DNA from: Malurus cyaneus samueli
Lineage: Eukaryota > Chordata > Aves > Passeriformes > Maluridae
NCBI GenBank assembly: GCA_009741485.1
Contig: CM019217.1
Location: 31,100,061-31,164,060, forward strand
Direction: 5' to 3'
Length of the DNA: 64,000 nt
A program made the position numbers and the translations under genes. Within the stretch, counting starts at the first letter, position 1. The number at the start of each line of letters is the position of its first letter. The notes under the pieces were generated by a model. The model was not told where the DNA came from and made no database searches. It saw nothing but the letters and a program-made list of their open reading frames with translations. Shown here piece after piece: positions 51,065-62,200 of the stretch.

Positions 51065-51080
51065 AACCATAAGTCAGCAT
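51065..51080. repeat. Left copy of the target-site duplication flanking the inner CR1
   Basis: AACCATAAGTCAGCAT here matches AACCATTAACTCAGCAT at 51,712-51,728 with one base difference and one indel. In an uninterrupted CR1 of the outer type this sequence occurs once, so the duplication arose when the inner CR1 inserted. Confidence 0.75.
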
Positions 51081-51711
51081 ATATAAAATTATCCAGTAGT
51101 GCCCTGGCAGCCAGGAGGGCCAACCCTACCCTTGGGGCACCAGGCACAGCATCACCAGCCGGGCAAGGGAGGGGATTGTCCCGCTCTGCTCTGACCTGGG
51201 GCGGCCTCACCTCGAGTGCTGGGGGCAGCTTTGGGGCCACAATGTAACAAAGACAATAAAATATTAAAGGGTGTCCAAAAGAAGGCCACAAAGATGGTGA
51301 AGGGCTTTGAGGGGACGCCACATGAAGAGCAGCTGAGGTCACTTAGTCTGTTCAGTCTGGAGGAGACTGAGGGGAGACCTCATTACAGTCTACAGCTTCC
51401 TTGTGAGAGGAAGAGGAAGGACAGGTGCTGATCTCTGCTCTCTGGTGACAGTGACAGGACCCAAGGGAATGGCCTGAAGTGTGTCTGGGGAGGTTTAGAT
51501 TGGGTGTTAGAAAAAGGTTCTTCACCCACAGGTGTTCAGGCACTGGAAAAGGCTCCCCAGGGAAGTGGTCACAGCAAAAGCCTGGCAGAGTTCAAGCAGT
51601 GTTTGGACAACACTCTGAGGCACCTGGTGTGACTGTTGAAAATGGTGCTGGGCCAGGAGCTGGATTCAGTAATCCTTGTGGATCCTTTCCAGAATATTCT
51701 GTGACTCTGTG
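51081..51711 (+). mobile_element. Younger CR1 LINE 3' fragment nested in the older CR1
   Basis: Starting around AGTAGTGCCCTGGCAGCC (51,095), the sequence follows the same subfamily as the copy at 12,775-14,036: GGGGCACCAGGCACAGCATC, GGGCAAGGGAGGGGATTGTC, GGGGCGGCCTCACC, GTGTCCAAAAGAAGGCC, GATGGTGAAGGGCTTTGAGG and CTGTTCAGTCTGGAGGAG. Then come the 3' untranslated landmarks GGAAGTGGTCACAGC and GGCACCTGGTGTGACTG, ending ATTCTGTGACTCTGTG at 51,711. It is 5'-truncated to about 630 bp and keeps only the end of ORF2, which is not functional. Confidence 0.9.
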
Positions 51712-51728
51712 AACCATTAACTCAGCAT
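51712..51728. repeat. Right copy of the target-site duplication flanking the inner CR1
   Basis: AACCATTAACTCAGCAT continues directly into the older minus-strand CR1. It pairs with the copy at 51,065-51,080. Confidence 0.75.
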
Positions 51729-54700
51729 TGTGAAACCCACCATGAAGCCTATGTGTCTTTTAAATCCTTCTGGACCTGATGATTCAATCACCTCCCTGGG
51801 CAGCCTTCTCCAGCACTAGACAACTCTGTCCATGGAGAAATTTTTCCATATCCAATCTAAATCTCACCTGGTGCAACTTGAGGCCATTTTCATTTGTCCT
51901 CCCACTGTTTGCCTGGGAAAAAAGGCCAACCCCACCTCCCTACAACCTCCTTTAAGGTAGCTGTCAAATGATAAAATCCCCTGAGCATCTTCTTCACCAG
52001 GCCAAACAACCTCAGTTTCCTTAGTCATTCTTCATAGGATATTTCACCATGATCATCGTCCTTCTCTGGACATGCAACTGTGCCTCAGTATCTTTCTTGT
52101 AGTGAGTGGCCCAGAACTGGACTTGCTTGTGTGTGCACAATGTAAAAAAAAAAAAAAAAAACATCCTGTTATTAATAATCCCAATGCCTCCCAGCAGACA
52201 TTTGCCACCTTAAATGTCTCATGATTAAATACTATATATTCTCACATACATTAACTCATTCTAGCAATAATGCTTCTCAGACCCTCTTATTGTATTGCTA
52301 TTAAAATCTGTCTAATAAAGTGCACTTTATGCTTTTTTACTTACCTTCTTTGTTTCTCCTGTTCTTCACTCTGCCTCTGATGATTGCAAGATTAATGTGC
52401 ATTCTTTGTAACCACAGACAATTACAGAAAGTGGTTGATCTAAACTCCTAGAAATCTTTGTTTCAAATAGCAAAATTATTTACAGACATGTGGAGGACTC
52501 ATTTTCAAAATTGTTTAATCTCTTACCAGTACTAGGAATTTTATAAAAAATACACAAGGAGATTAACTACCAAACTTAATTTGACATACATTGTTTTTAA
52601 AATATCTATTGATTAAAATAGATTTCTTTTAAATATATCCTGTAGGTGATGAAATATATCCTGTCTACTCCAAGTCTTGTATAAAGGGAGATGATAGCTT
52701 TGATTGAATCCTTGGTAAGAAATGGCTTTATAACAACCACTGAAATCACAGCTGATAATAATTATGTCAATCTCAGTAGGGAAGCCAGAGATGGATTTAT
52801 CATGACAAGATGAACAATTTTTAGCAGAGTTTGATTCCTTTAGAAGAAGACCACGCAAAACAGCTTGAAGGTTTTTGCAATGATGCATTTGTATGAGCTA
52901 AACTGTAAATTTGTGATCTGCCTGTCACGAGGAGTGGCACAGAGCGGAGCCACCTGAGGAGCAGAGAATGATTCAGAGCATCACTGTTCTCTCCTCCCCC
53001 CAGGGAGGTGTAAGTTACTTTGAACTTTCTCCTGTGTAGCAGTAACTTGTCTTGCATATCTCTCCAGATGCTCTAGGAGCCCTCAGAGGAGAAAAGCCTG
53101 CCTGCTTCCACCTCTGCTCCTAACTGCTTACTCTGAGGCTCCAGTACATTCACTCTTTGTGAATAAAGCCCATGAAGACAGCATTATTAATGTCGCTTCT
53201 TTCACTAACACTAAAGGACTAAGTCTGAAATACTTCCTCTTGTTGAACAGCACTTCATTTCAGGAATAATTCTGAGCTCATTCTAAACAGGAAAATTCAT
53301 GTCTGCTGATGTTGCCATTTCTCCCTCTCTTCTGTGAGTTTTGTGTGTTTTGTCCACTTATAACTGGTCTTGCAAACTGCTGAAATTCTCTTGTATTATA
53401 TTACTTTCCTTATGTATGACTAGTTTTCTTTCATGATCGATTTAATTTTGAGGATCAAGAAATATGAAAGTATCCTTTCAAATTCTGTCCTTGTTTGGTT
53501 CTTTATGGAGGTAGTAAATGGAATTTGCGTTAGTTTTTGTTAACCTCTACAGCTAGTGAATAGCAAACACCTTCTTGAATTTGACCGTGTTCTGTGTTGA
53601 ATTGGTTAGCTGTGTTAGTTTGTTAATTGCTTACAAAAATTTAAAAAAAAAAAAAAAAAGCAGTTGGTTCTGGCAAAAATACATCTGAGCTAAAAGAATA
53701 TTAATGAATAGGATGAAGATTGTAGTAAAAACCTCTAAGAGTACCTGTTCCATGTAACTATAATCAAGGATTTATTCTCATAGCTTTCGGCAACAAGGAC
53801 AAAAAAAGAAATTCCATTTGCTAAAATGATAGCATCAGGTTTTCTGAACAAAAGAGAAAGGAAAGATTAACTGAATGGTGAAGCAATCCCTTGCAAACTG
53901 TTTATATTGTAGCCCAGTTGTTTAAACAAATTCTGAAAAGAAAGAGGCACCAGCAGGTTTAGTATCAGATGTGTCACCTGTTCTCACACTGAAAACACAG
54001 AATAAGCCACGGGCCTTACCTGTCCAATTTATGCTACATGGTGTGCAGGGAAGGAATCCTAAACTTTCTTCTTGCCCATTTTGGCTGATGACATAATAAA
54101 ATATTCTCATAAGAATTGCATAAGAATACTGTTAATGGCTTCGTGTTGATGGAGGAAACCTAATTTTAAAGAACTTAACACATATCTTATGCTACATATT
54201 CAAGTCATTCTTTTTGGGGATAATTTTTCATGTCTTTTTTTTTACACGAAAGTATCTGACTTATTGAAGCTTGATACCTTAAAGCAGAAAACAAAAACAA
54301 GATGGCCTTTACCAAATTGAAAATCATGAATATTTAAATGATGGTCTGGCATCTACAAAGTTTGTTTGAAGTAGTGAAATTCTATGTATTGCCAACCGCA
54401 CATTCATGTTATCAGAAGTGGGAACAGTAGAGAATGGGATTCTGTAGGGCTGAGCTGTCAAGGAGGAAAAAAAGTTATCCACATCATAAAACCTTAAGGA
54501 GTCATTAAGATAGATGGGAGAGAAAAAGAAAATATCTCCAAATGACAAACTAAGAAGGAGAATCCTATATCCTGATCTGCTCACAAACTCACTCGGTGAT
54601 CACCCCTAGAGAAGTTTTATGAATAAAAATGGCTGAGGAGGCATTCCAAGCAGTGCTCACAAATGTGTGACAGTCAATGTAAGAAATATAATTAAATCCT

Positions 54701-55947
54701 AATATTTTAAAATAAACACCTTTTAAGGTAGACTCATATATATGAGTATATTACCCTCATTTTCCTTTTAAGATAGAAGGAGTTTCTCCTTTTCTAAAGA
54801 TCATCTGTTCTGAGCTATTATTCCTTGACTTTTCTTTCTTTCAGAATGTATTTGCTTTTTTCTTTTTCAATCAATTGATGTGATCATTAACCACAGACTT
54901 GAGCACACGCAGTTCCTTTGTATGATCATGTCTGTGATCAGATCTATATTAAATTGCATCCATCATTATGTATTTTCCAAATATGAGAAAGTGTAAGAAA
55001 ATGTCAGTGTGAGGTGGAAAGGATACCTACAATGGATGGTACAAAAATACGTAATTGAACAGAGGCTAATCTTGCTAATATGTGTCACTGTAAAGCCCAG
55101 GAAGAAGCACTGATGTAGTACTTATTGACATGTGAACCTGACATGTACTTTGCAAGATCAGTCCCTCTCATCTGCCTCTATTTTATTTCCTCATTTATTA
55201 TGTTTTCCTAACCAGGCTCCTGATTATTGCCACCAGCTGGTATGTGCCATTTCCTATTTGAACACACAGCCTAAAGATTCATTGTTTCACACAGCAAAAA
55301 CCATTTTCAGAGCCTGTTTTAACCTTCCCTCCTTTGTGCTGGTACCACAGGCCAGTGGTCAAAAGGTAGTAGTGGAGCTTGCCAAGGATGTACCCAACTG
55401 TACTTTCACTGTCAGAGATAAGGAGATACCATATTTAGCAGTAAGTCAATTGTCCAACACAGTCTTAGGCATGTTCCAGGGCCCTAAGCTCTCCCTTCTT
55501 AGCCAAATCCCAGTGTTTGGAGGCTTTTCTTCTTAAAAATAACTGCAATTGGTTCCCAGTTTTTAACCATTCAAAGCATGATTTCTTTTCGCAATTTACT
55601 GTAATACATTCAAGCTAGGAGTTTGAAAGCCCAACTTCTTAGGGAGAAAGTGGAATGTTCCATTTTTGCAGCACAATAAAGAACAAATGCCCTTTGCAAG
55701 TCTATAAAGCATTTTGAACTCCCTACTATTATTCATGTACTGCTTCCCTTTATATTTCTAGTCTTCAACCAATTTTTAAGAGAGCTGCCTATGTGAACAT
55801 ATTCAAGCAGTACACATAAGCCTCAGGATAGACAGTAAATTAGCACACACTACTTTAGGTGTGTTTCAGAGAAGCATGACTTTTCATTTTGTATACAATC
55901 ACAGAATATATGTGACTCACAGCATTCTAGATTTTGTGAAAAAATAC

Positions 55948-56003
55948 CAACAAAAAAGCCTGGTACATGAGAAGACAACAAAAAAGCCTAGTACGCAAGA
56001 AGG
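55948..56003. repeat. 28-bp tandem duplication
   Basis: Two adjacent 28-bp copies, starting CAACAAAAAAGCCTGGTAC and CAACAAAAAAGCCTAGTAC, differ at a few positions, so the duplication is not very recent. Confidence 0.9.
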
Positions 56004-56666
56004 ACATAAATAAATCGTGTTTTGCTACTAAGTAACAGTCTGACTCCACCAATATTGAGGGTAAATTACTGGAGTTCAGGGTATAACAGCTTTTGTCTAA
56101 ATCCTTGTTTTCTTTTCCTAGCTACTGTTCTAAAATAGCTTTTTATTTAAAATTTTATGAGATTTTATTGGAATTCTAAAGATTTCAGGAAATATATTTT
56201 CTCTTCCCTAACTGTCATTTTTATGTTCCTCTTTAAACCCATTGTTCTCCAATATAACACATAATTAGACCACCCAAACTCAAGCTAAGGCACAGTTTGT
56301 TTTAATAAGATAATAGCATATCTATTCCAAGAGCTACCTAAGCACTGAGACTGTAATTTGAAAAGTAACAATTGAAGCTTCAGAATTTGCTTTTGAGCTG
56401 TACTGAAGCATAGATGGTTTGTATTTCCCCCCACCTCTTCCAAGAATAATATGAATAGAATTATTTTCTGTATTTAACTGGACAATGAAGGTCGTGTACC
56501 TGTCCAGTGAATGTTTAGTGGTCTATATCCAGTGAAGCAGTGTCACATGAAGATGATGAAAAGCTCTTATCCAGAATATCCTAGTATGTGGGCTAGGGTA
56601 TCATTTTACTAGGTGAAGTGAGGACATTTCAATCCCTCTGAGTAGGGTTTGATTTTGAAACCTAAG

Positions 56667-56668
<2 letters not shown>

Positions 56669-56705
<37 letters not shown>
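56669..56705. repeat. Poly(T) tract of 37 T
   Basis: This is the longest homopolymer in the window. If it were the tail of a minus-strand retrocopy, the retrocopy would lie to its right, but nothing there is recognised. Confidence 0.95.
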
Positions 56706-56712
<7 letters not shown>

Positions 56713-59147
56713 GAACACAGTCATGTTTTGTGACAACCTTAATTTTTAGAGATTACAGATCCAGGGTTGTTTTTATTTTTTTGCAAGTGTCCCAAAATAT
56801 TAGACAGAATATTTCATACAGCATATATTTACTTTCTTTTTCTGTGAAAATAAAATGTTTTATTTTGGTTTGGTTTTTTTTTATATTTTAAATTACATAT
56901 CCATACAAACTTTATCCATTTGATAAGATGGAAGGAAAGGAAGCTAGACTTTCTCATTGTTATGAAGTTGAAAAAAAAAAATCTTTGTAGCTCTGTTTTG
57001 TTATCGTAGGAATAATTCCAAACTTGTTAAGTAAGACACGTAAATCATTTGACTACTTAGATTCCATTTTTGCTTGTATAAAATAGGAATTAAATACTGT
57101 TCTGTGTACCAAAGGAGTTATGAAGAGCTTTGGGATTTTCTTGTGAAGGGGGCTATGTAAAAGCTGACTCATTTTCTGTGATTATTCTCATGGAAAGAAA
57201 TTTGTTACAGGGATATCAGTAGAATGCAGTCATGAAAAGGACACAGACATGGAGAAGAATATTTTATTTCAAAACTCAGCTTATACTTGCAGATAGACAG
57301 TTTGTTATTCACTGTATCACAGTTCTGGCTTTACAATGTATTCTATACAAATGTATTAATATCAGTGGAATGCATTTATGCCAGATTGGCCCTTGTGTGA
57401 AAATCCATTTTCCGTGGATTACAACATTTTTCCACAGTAGTCAGCATTTGATTAACTGGAAATGGGTTTTTTTTGCTCATGTGAATGGGCTCTTTTCCTA
57501 TTCTTTAAAATGTTTAGTTTAACTCTAGTTTCTCAGTTTATTATCACACAGGAAGTGCTCTGTTTTCACATATGTATTTTATATCCATTAAAACTGTCTC
57601 TGGTCACTATAAACTGCCCTTATAAAACACTGACAATGTCTTAATAGCATGTGGTTATATTCTCATCTTAATCTTCCAGAAAACAATCCTGCCTGGTTCT
57701 TTCTTAAGCAAGACTAAGAGAGTTAAATCAATCAATTCAGTACATAACTAGGACTGAATTAAGTATTGACTAAGTCTGTGATCCTTAGAGATTTGTATAC
57801 TAACTTGAACTGAAGCAAATATGTATCATTAAGGATAAATATTTATAAAATATATGTATTTAATGAAGAAAAGTTAGTACTGTGTATAGGGCTTTTCCCA
57901 TCTTTTTTGAAAAGTGTTTAAGCATATATATTATACAATAAGGCAATGTCCTTTTAAATCATGTGCATGATTCTATTTTGGAAGATTTTCCTCTAAGGAA
58001 AATATGTTCAACATAAGAAATTGGTATTTCTTCCTGAAAAGAACACTTCATTTCCTGTTACTGAATGTACAGTTTTGATAATAAAAAAAATAATTATGTA
58101 TTTATTAAAAATAAAAGTGAATTCAAGATTTATTTTTGCGCTCTGATATCTGAGATTATCACTAAAATTCAGTATGCTTTGAAAATTTTACCTTGATAAA
58201 AACCTGAAATTGATTTATGCCTTGGATGAGAAAGCTTAATTCCAATTAAATAGTTTATTTCCACAAAACATGATATAACTTCTTACATGATGAAAAGACT
58301 TTCAGTATTCAAGTTGATTACCCAATTTAGCAGAAAACTATAAGTTTTATGAGACATTGAACAAAAATTCTCAGGAAGAAAATTTGATTTTCTTCTACTT
58401 TATGACAAATGTTCTCCAAATATGATATAAGCTACAATATCTTCGGATCTGAAATGCTGATGGATTTTGCTGTACTGTGAACACAGTCAGGAATTTTGCA
58501 TTTGTTGCACATATGGAACCATGTCACTGGTGGCAATTTAGTTCTCGATCTGGGAAATGGGGGAAATAACAAGGATGAGAAGTGTATCCTTTTTTTTGTC
58601 CATTAAGAACAGATCCAAAAAACTCTCAGACTCTCAGACTGTCTCCTGACTGGGTATAGAGTAGCTGACAATAAACACAATACTTTTTCTCAAGATAATA
58701 TTGTTTAATTCCCTGATCCTTATCATTCTTCATTTCTTATAGGTTGAACATTGTTTCTGCTGGAGAAAAAAAAAAAATCCTCATGTCGCACAGGAATTTT
58801 CTTAAGAGAAATTCTTGCCTTTTTAGATGCAATACCCAGTAAACAGTCAAGCAACACACTTAAGCCAAGAAGAGAACAGAGAGAAAGGGTCGAATTCATA
58901 GTAATCATTTTTTGTGACTATTAATTTGCCATATGTCCCCTTTTCTTCACCTATTCTGTTCCTGCAATCATGTGGAGCTCTGGAGGTGTCGGTGTGATTA
59001 AACCTAGGCAGAGCTCCTTCTCAAGGGGAGTTGTGACCTTCTCTCTGTACTTCATACCCTGCCAGCAATGGTGGTGCTTAACAGAAATCTAAGATTAATT
59101 GCCTGCCTCACATACTGGGACTGTCACCTTTTCCTACCCAAGAATAA

Positions 59148-59260
59148 ATATCTCTCTCTCTCTTTTGCTTGGTGGTTTGATGGTTTTGGGTTGTTTGGTT
59201 TTATTTTTTTTGTTTGTTTTTTTGGTTTTTTTTGTTTGGGTTTTTTTTTTTTTTTTTTTC
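59148..59260. repeat. CT repeat followed by T/G-rich low-complexity tract
   Basis: A short (CT)n run leads into TTTGG- and TTTTG-rich sequence ending in a run of 19 T (59,241-59,259). It is the complement type of the A/C-rich tracts at 36.6 and 40.9 kb. Confidence 0.9.
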
Positions 59261-62200
59261 CCCTGGCTATGACCTCCTCAGAAGCCTCTGACTGGTTGAA
59301 GTTGCTCCTTATTCTTATCTCAATAAATTTTCTGCTATAATGTTATTTTAATATCTCACTTGCTGCACCCTTTATTCTCCTGCTGTTTTATAACTCCTTC
59401 TGAGATACAGTTCTCTCCAAATTTCATCTACTTAGCACAGGCCATGTGTCAGCTTTGTCAGCCTTGTCTGAAGCACCTGATTATCCTCTCAGTGAGCTCA
59501 AGGTTAAGTATTGTGACCTCAGAGTTTGGAATTCTGAATTGTACTATATCTCATTCACCTCTAAGTCAAAGATAAGAGTTTGAACTCCCTTGTGGAAGAT
59601 GAAGATGGAGGATTGTTGTTTAAAATCAGAAAGATATGCATTTTTATTATCTTATTCAGATCAATTTGATCTCTAGCTGCTGCAATTTCTGTTGGCTTTC
59701 GTAGCACATTGTGTCTCTGTTCAGCTCTTACACAGCAACATTTCTGACTCAAGTGCTGTGAAAGGAAATAGATTTCATCATACAGACCAGAAGAAAACAG
59801 TGATAGCAAATAGGAGATACATAATATGTGATGGATCCAGCTTTCAATTTAAAAGATTTTTTATGAAAGCCACTTTATAAGATCCAGCCATGTCTAAATT
59901 AATTCTTTTATAAAAAAACATTCAAAAAACCCAACCAAAAATAAGAAAACATCTTCACTATAACAGGTAGTAGAAAAGGGAATTTAAAAAAACCCATACT
60001 TTATGGGAACTATATCTTTATTCTTGCTCATTATCATGAACAATTTTGGTGAAATTATCCATGTAAAAATTCAGCCATATTAGGAGGGCATTTTGTGAAC
60101 ATGGTTTAGTGTAATTTTACAGCTTGTGTGTAAACATTTAATGTTCATCTTGAAAACTAGATATTGGTGTCTATTCAGGTAAGCAACATTTGCAAGGCAA
60201 AGTATCAGGATGAAAGTGCAATTTGTCCATGTCATTGCCCTGAGCGCCATCGACTATGTAAATACAAAAGCAAAACTGTTTTGCATTAAAATTCTAGTAT
60301 TTCTTTTAAGTCTAAGATTTTATAACTACTGAATTTTCTTTTAGTATCTTCCCCAACATATTTTCAAAAAATCTTATATAAATTTTAAGATTCCATGTTT
60401 TCCCAAAGTAGTTGATAGTTCAGAGGATTAAAAGTAATTTTCAAGAATAAATATAATAACATTTTTTATATTTTCTTTCACCATGTAGGATTTATGTGCT
60501 GTATTTCTCTTCATTAGACTTCAGAGAATGGTCTAGACTTTCCACACTAATTTAATGATGAAGAATCTTCAGATGATTAAAGAAAATCTAAAATTGTCCT
60601 CACTAAAGATTAATTTCAGTGCGACCTGCTTGGACGCCATAGGAGACACATTGGGAATAGTCTTTTTTAATATTTTCAGCAACAACTTTTATAAGTGCTT
60701 TCAGCCAAAAAAGAGAGTGAAACCCAAAAAGTGTCCACTTCTCCTCAGTTTCATCACTTTTTGTTATATCTTCATTTTCTTAAAACGCCAACATCACAAT
60801 TTCTATCTTAGCTGTTCTTAAAAATATTAAAACAGGACATTTGGAAATACAAAGATTTGAACTTCATCCTTCAATGTTTAACCCAGCACATTTTTCATCC
60901 TTTCACCCTTTTAATCTGGCAACTTTTCCAGGGGAGGTGTTTTATTATAATAGTGGGATGCATGCTGAAGCACTGCAGTGGAGGACAGCTCGATGGTATG
61001 AAGCCTTCAAGTCTAAAATTGCAGCAATACTTGCAGGGCTGCACTAATGGAGGCAGTGACATTTCAACAAAACTAACAGTGTTAGGACTTGTTTAGGCAA
61101 AACTAAACTCCAGTTCATACTGGATGTCTTTCATGTTTCTCTCCCTAAACTCTCTTTACTGGTCCTTAACATTAAGTGTTTTATGTTATGTACTGTATGC
61201 AACAATCTTGCAAAACCAGATTTTATAGAACAAAAAGTATACACCATTAAACTGCCATATTAAGCTGTGTAGAATAACATGCTTTCCTTTAAGAGATCAG
61301 GATTGGCTTCCAAAAGAAGGTCCACGTTTGCTTTGCGTCATCCTCCAGCTCATACTGAAAAGATCACAATGTAGCCAAGTCCTGATACAATAGGCAACAC
61401 AGAAAGAGACAGTGTATACATGTTTGAGATACAACACAATCCTCACCGGTATAAAACATGATTTTTTTGTGCTTTTCTCTTCCAGTTCTACATCTTGGTT
61501 ACAACTACCTTGTGTTCAAAATTTATAAATAGAGCCTGTGGAAAATACTCTTATATCCATGGTAACCCAAAAATAGACAAGGAGTAAAATTACTGCAGAC
61601 AATTAAAGAAGGAAACATGAATGTAAGTTACTTCAGCTTTTCTAAAATGTTTTAACTTTTCTAAATGACAAAAAAAAATGAACTTCTTTTAGGTGTCAAA
61701 ATTTTTGACAACTGGGAATTTATGTTACATTGAATTTGCTTTTGATAGTTTGTGACTTTTTTCTTGTAACATATCAATTTTTTCCTTCTTCTGTTCAGAA
61801 TAAGAAAATTAGGTGAATAGCTCCAGTTCTCTGGAGTTTTGGAAACCACCTATATTTTCAGTAATGAAACTTGAAAGTTCATTGCTCCAGGCCCTAGGCA
61901 AAGGACTCTGTTCCAACTGTCTTTCTTTTTCTTCATGTAGAGTTTAACAGGTCTGAAGAACTATTTCTCCTACTAATATAAGCTTTGTTTAACTTTCTTC
62001 AGCATTTGTGGAACTATCAACATGGAATGTTTATAAGCCCCAGGCCTGTAAGGATTAGGCAAATAAGATTTTTTTTTTGCTTTCTGCTCTGCTTCAAAAG
62101 CAGCTAAGAGCTATGCATTCCAGCTCCACAAAGCACCTCATTCAAACCTAGTTTTAGGTGCTTAAGTCCAGGAGAGAGGGAAACTTTCCTGAGTGCCTCT

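Larger units (their letters stand above)
51008..52140 (-). mobile_element. Old CR1 LINE 3' region, minus strand, interrupted by a younger CR1
   Basis: The left part (51,008-51,080) reads as the reverse complement of a CR1 3' end: AATCACAGAA, TCAGTTGGAAAATACTTATAAG (quoted as a motif, one piece per line of the family) and AAGTCCAACCATAAG. It resumes at 51,712 with AACCATTAACTCAGCATTG, then CCACCATGAAGCC, GTCTTTTAAATCC, CACCTCCCTGGGCAGCC, AAATTTTTCCATATCCAATC, GGTGCAACTTGAGGCC, CAACCTCCTTTAAGGTAG, CCAGGCCAAACAACC and AGTGAGTGGCCCAGAACTGG. The two parts together form one 5'-truncated copy of about 500 bp. Its right edge is blurred near 52,120-52,200, where an 18-A run (52,144-52,161) begins. No coding frame survives. 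Confidence 0.85.

Noticed and set aside
55132..55536. 134-codon plus-strand open frame as a gene
   Set aside because: It starts at an arbitrary ATG in unique DNA with no recognisable domain, no signal or conserved motif, and a length within chance expectation for a 64-kb window.
55888..55920. Possible CR1 3' end starting AATCACAGAATATATG
   Set aside because: Only about ten bases resemble the CR1 terminus, and the following sequence shows none of the expected CR1 landmarks.
60841..61096. Two overlapping plus-strand frames near 60.9 kb as a short exon
   Set aside because: The frames overlap in different phases, neither has a recognisable motif, and no convincing splice sites bound them.
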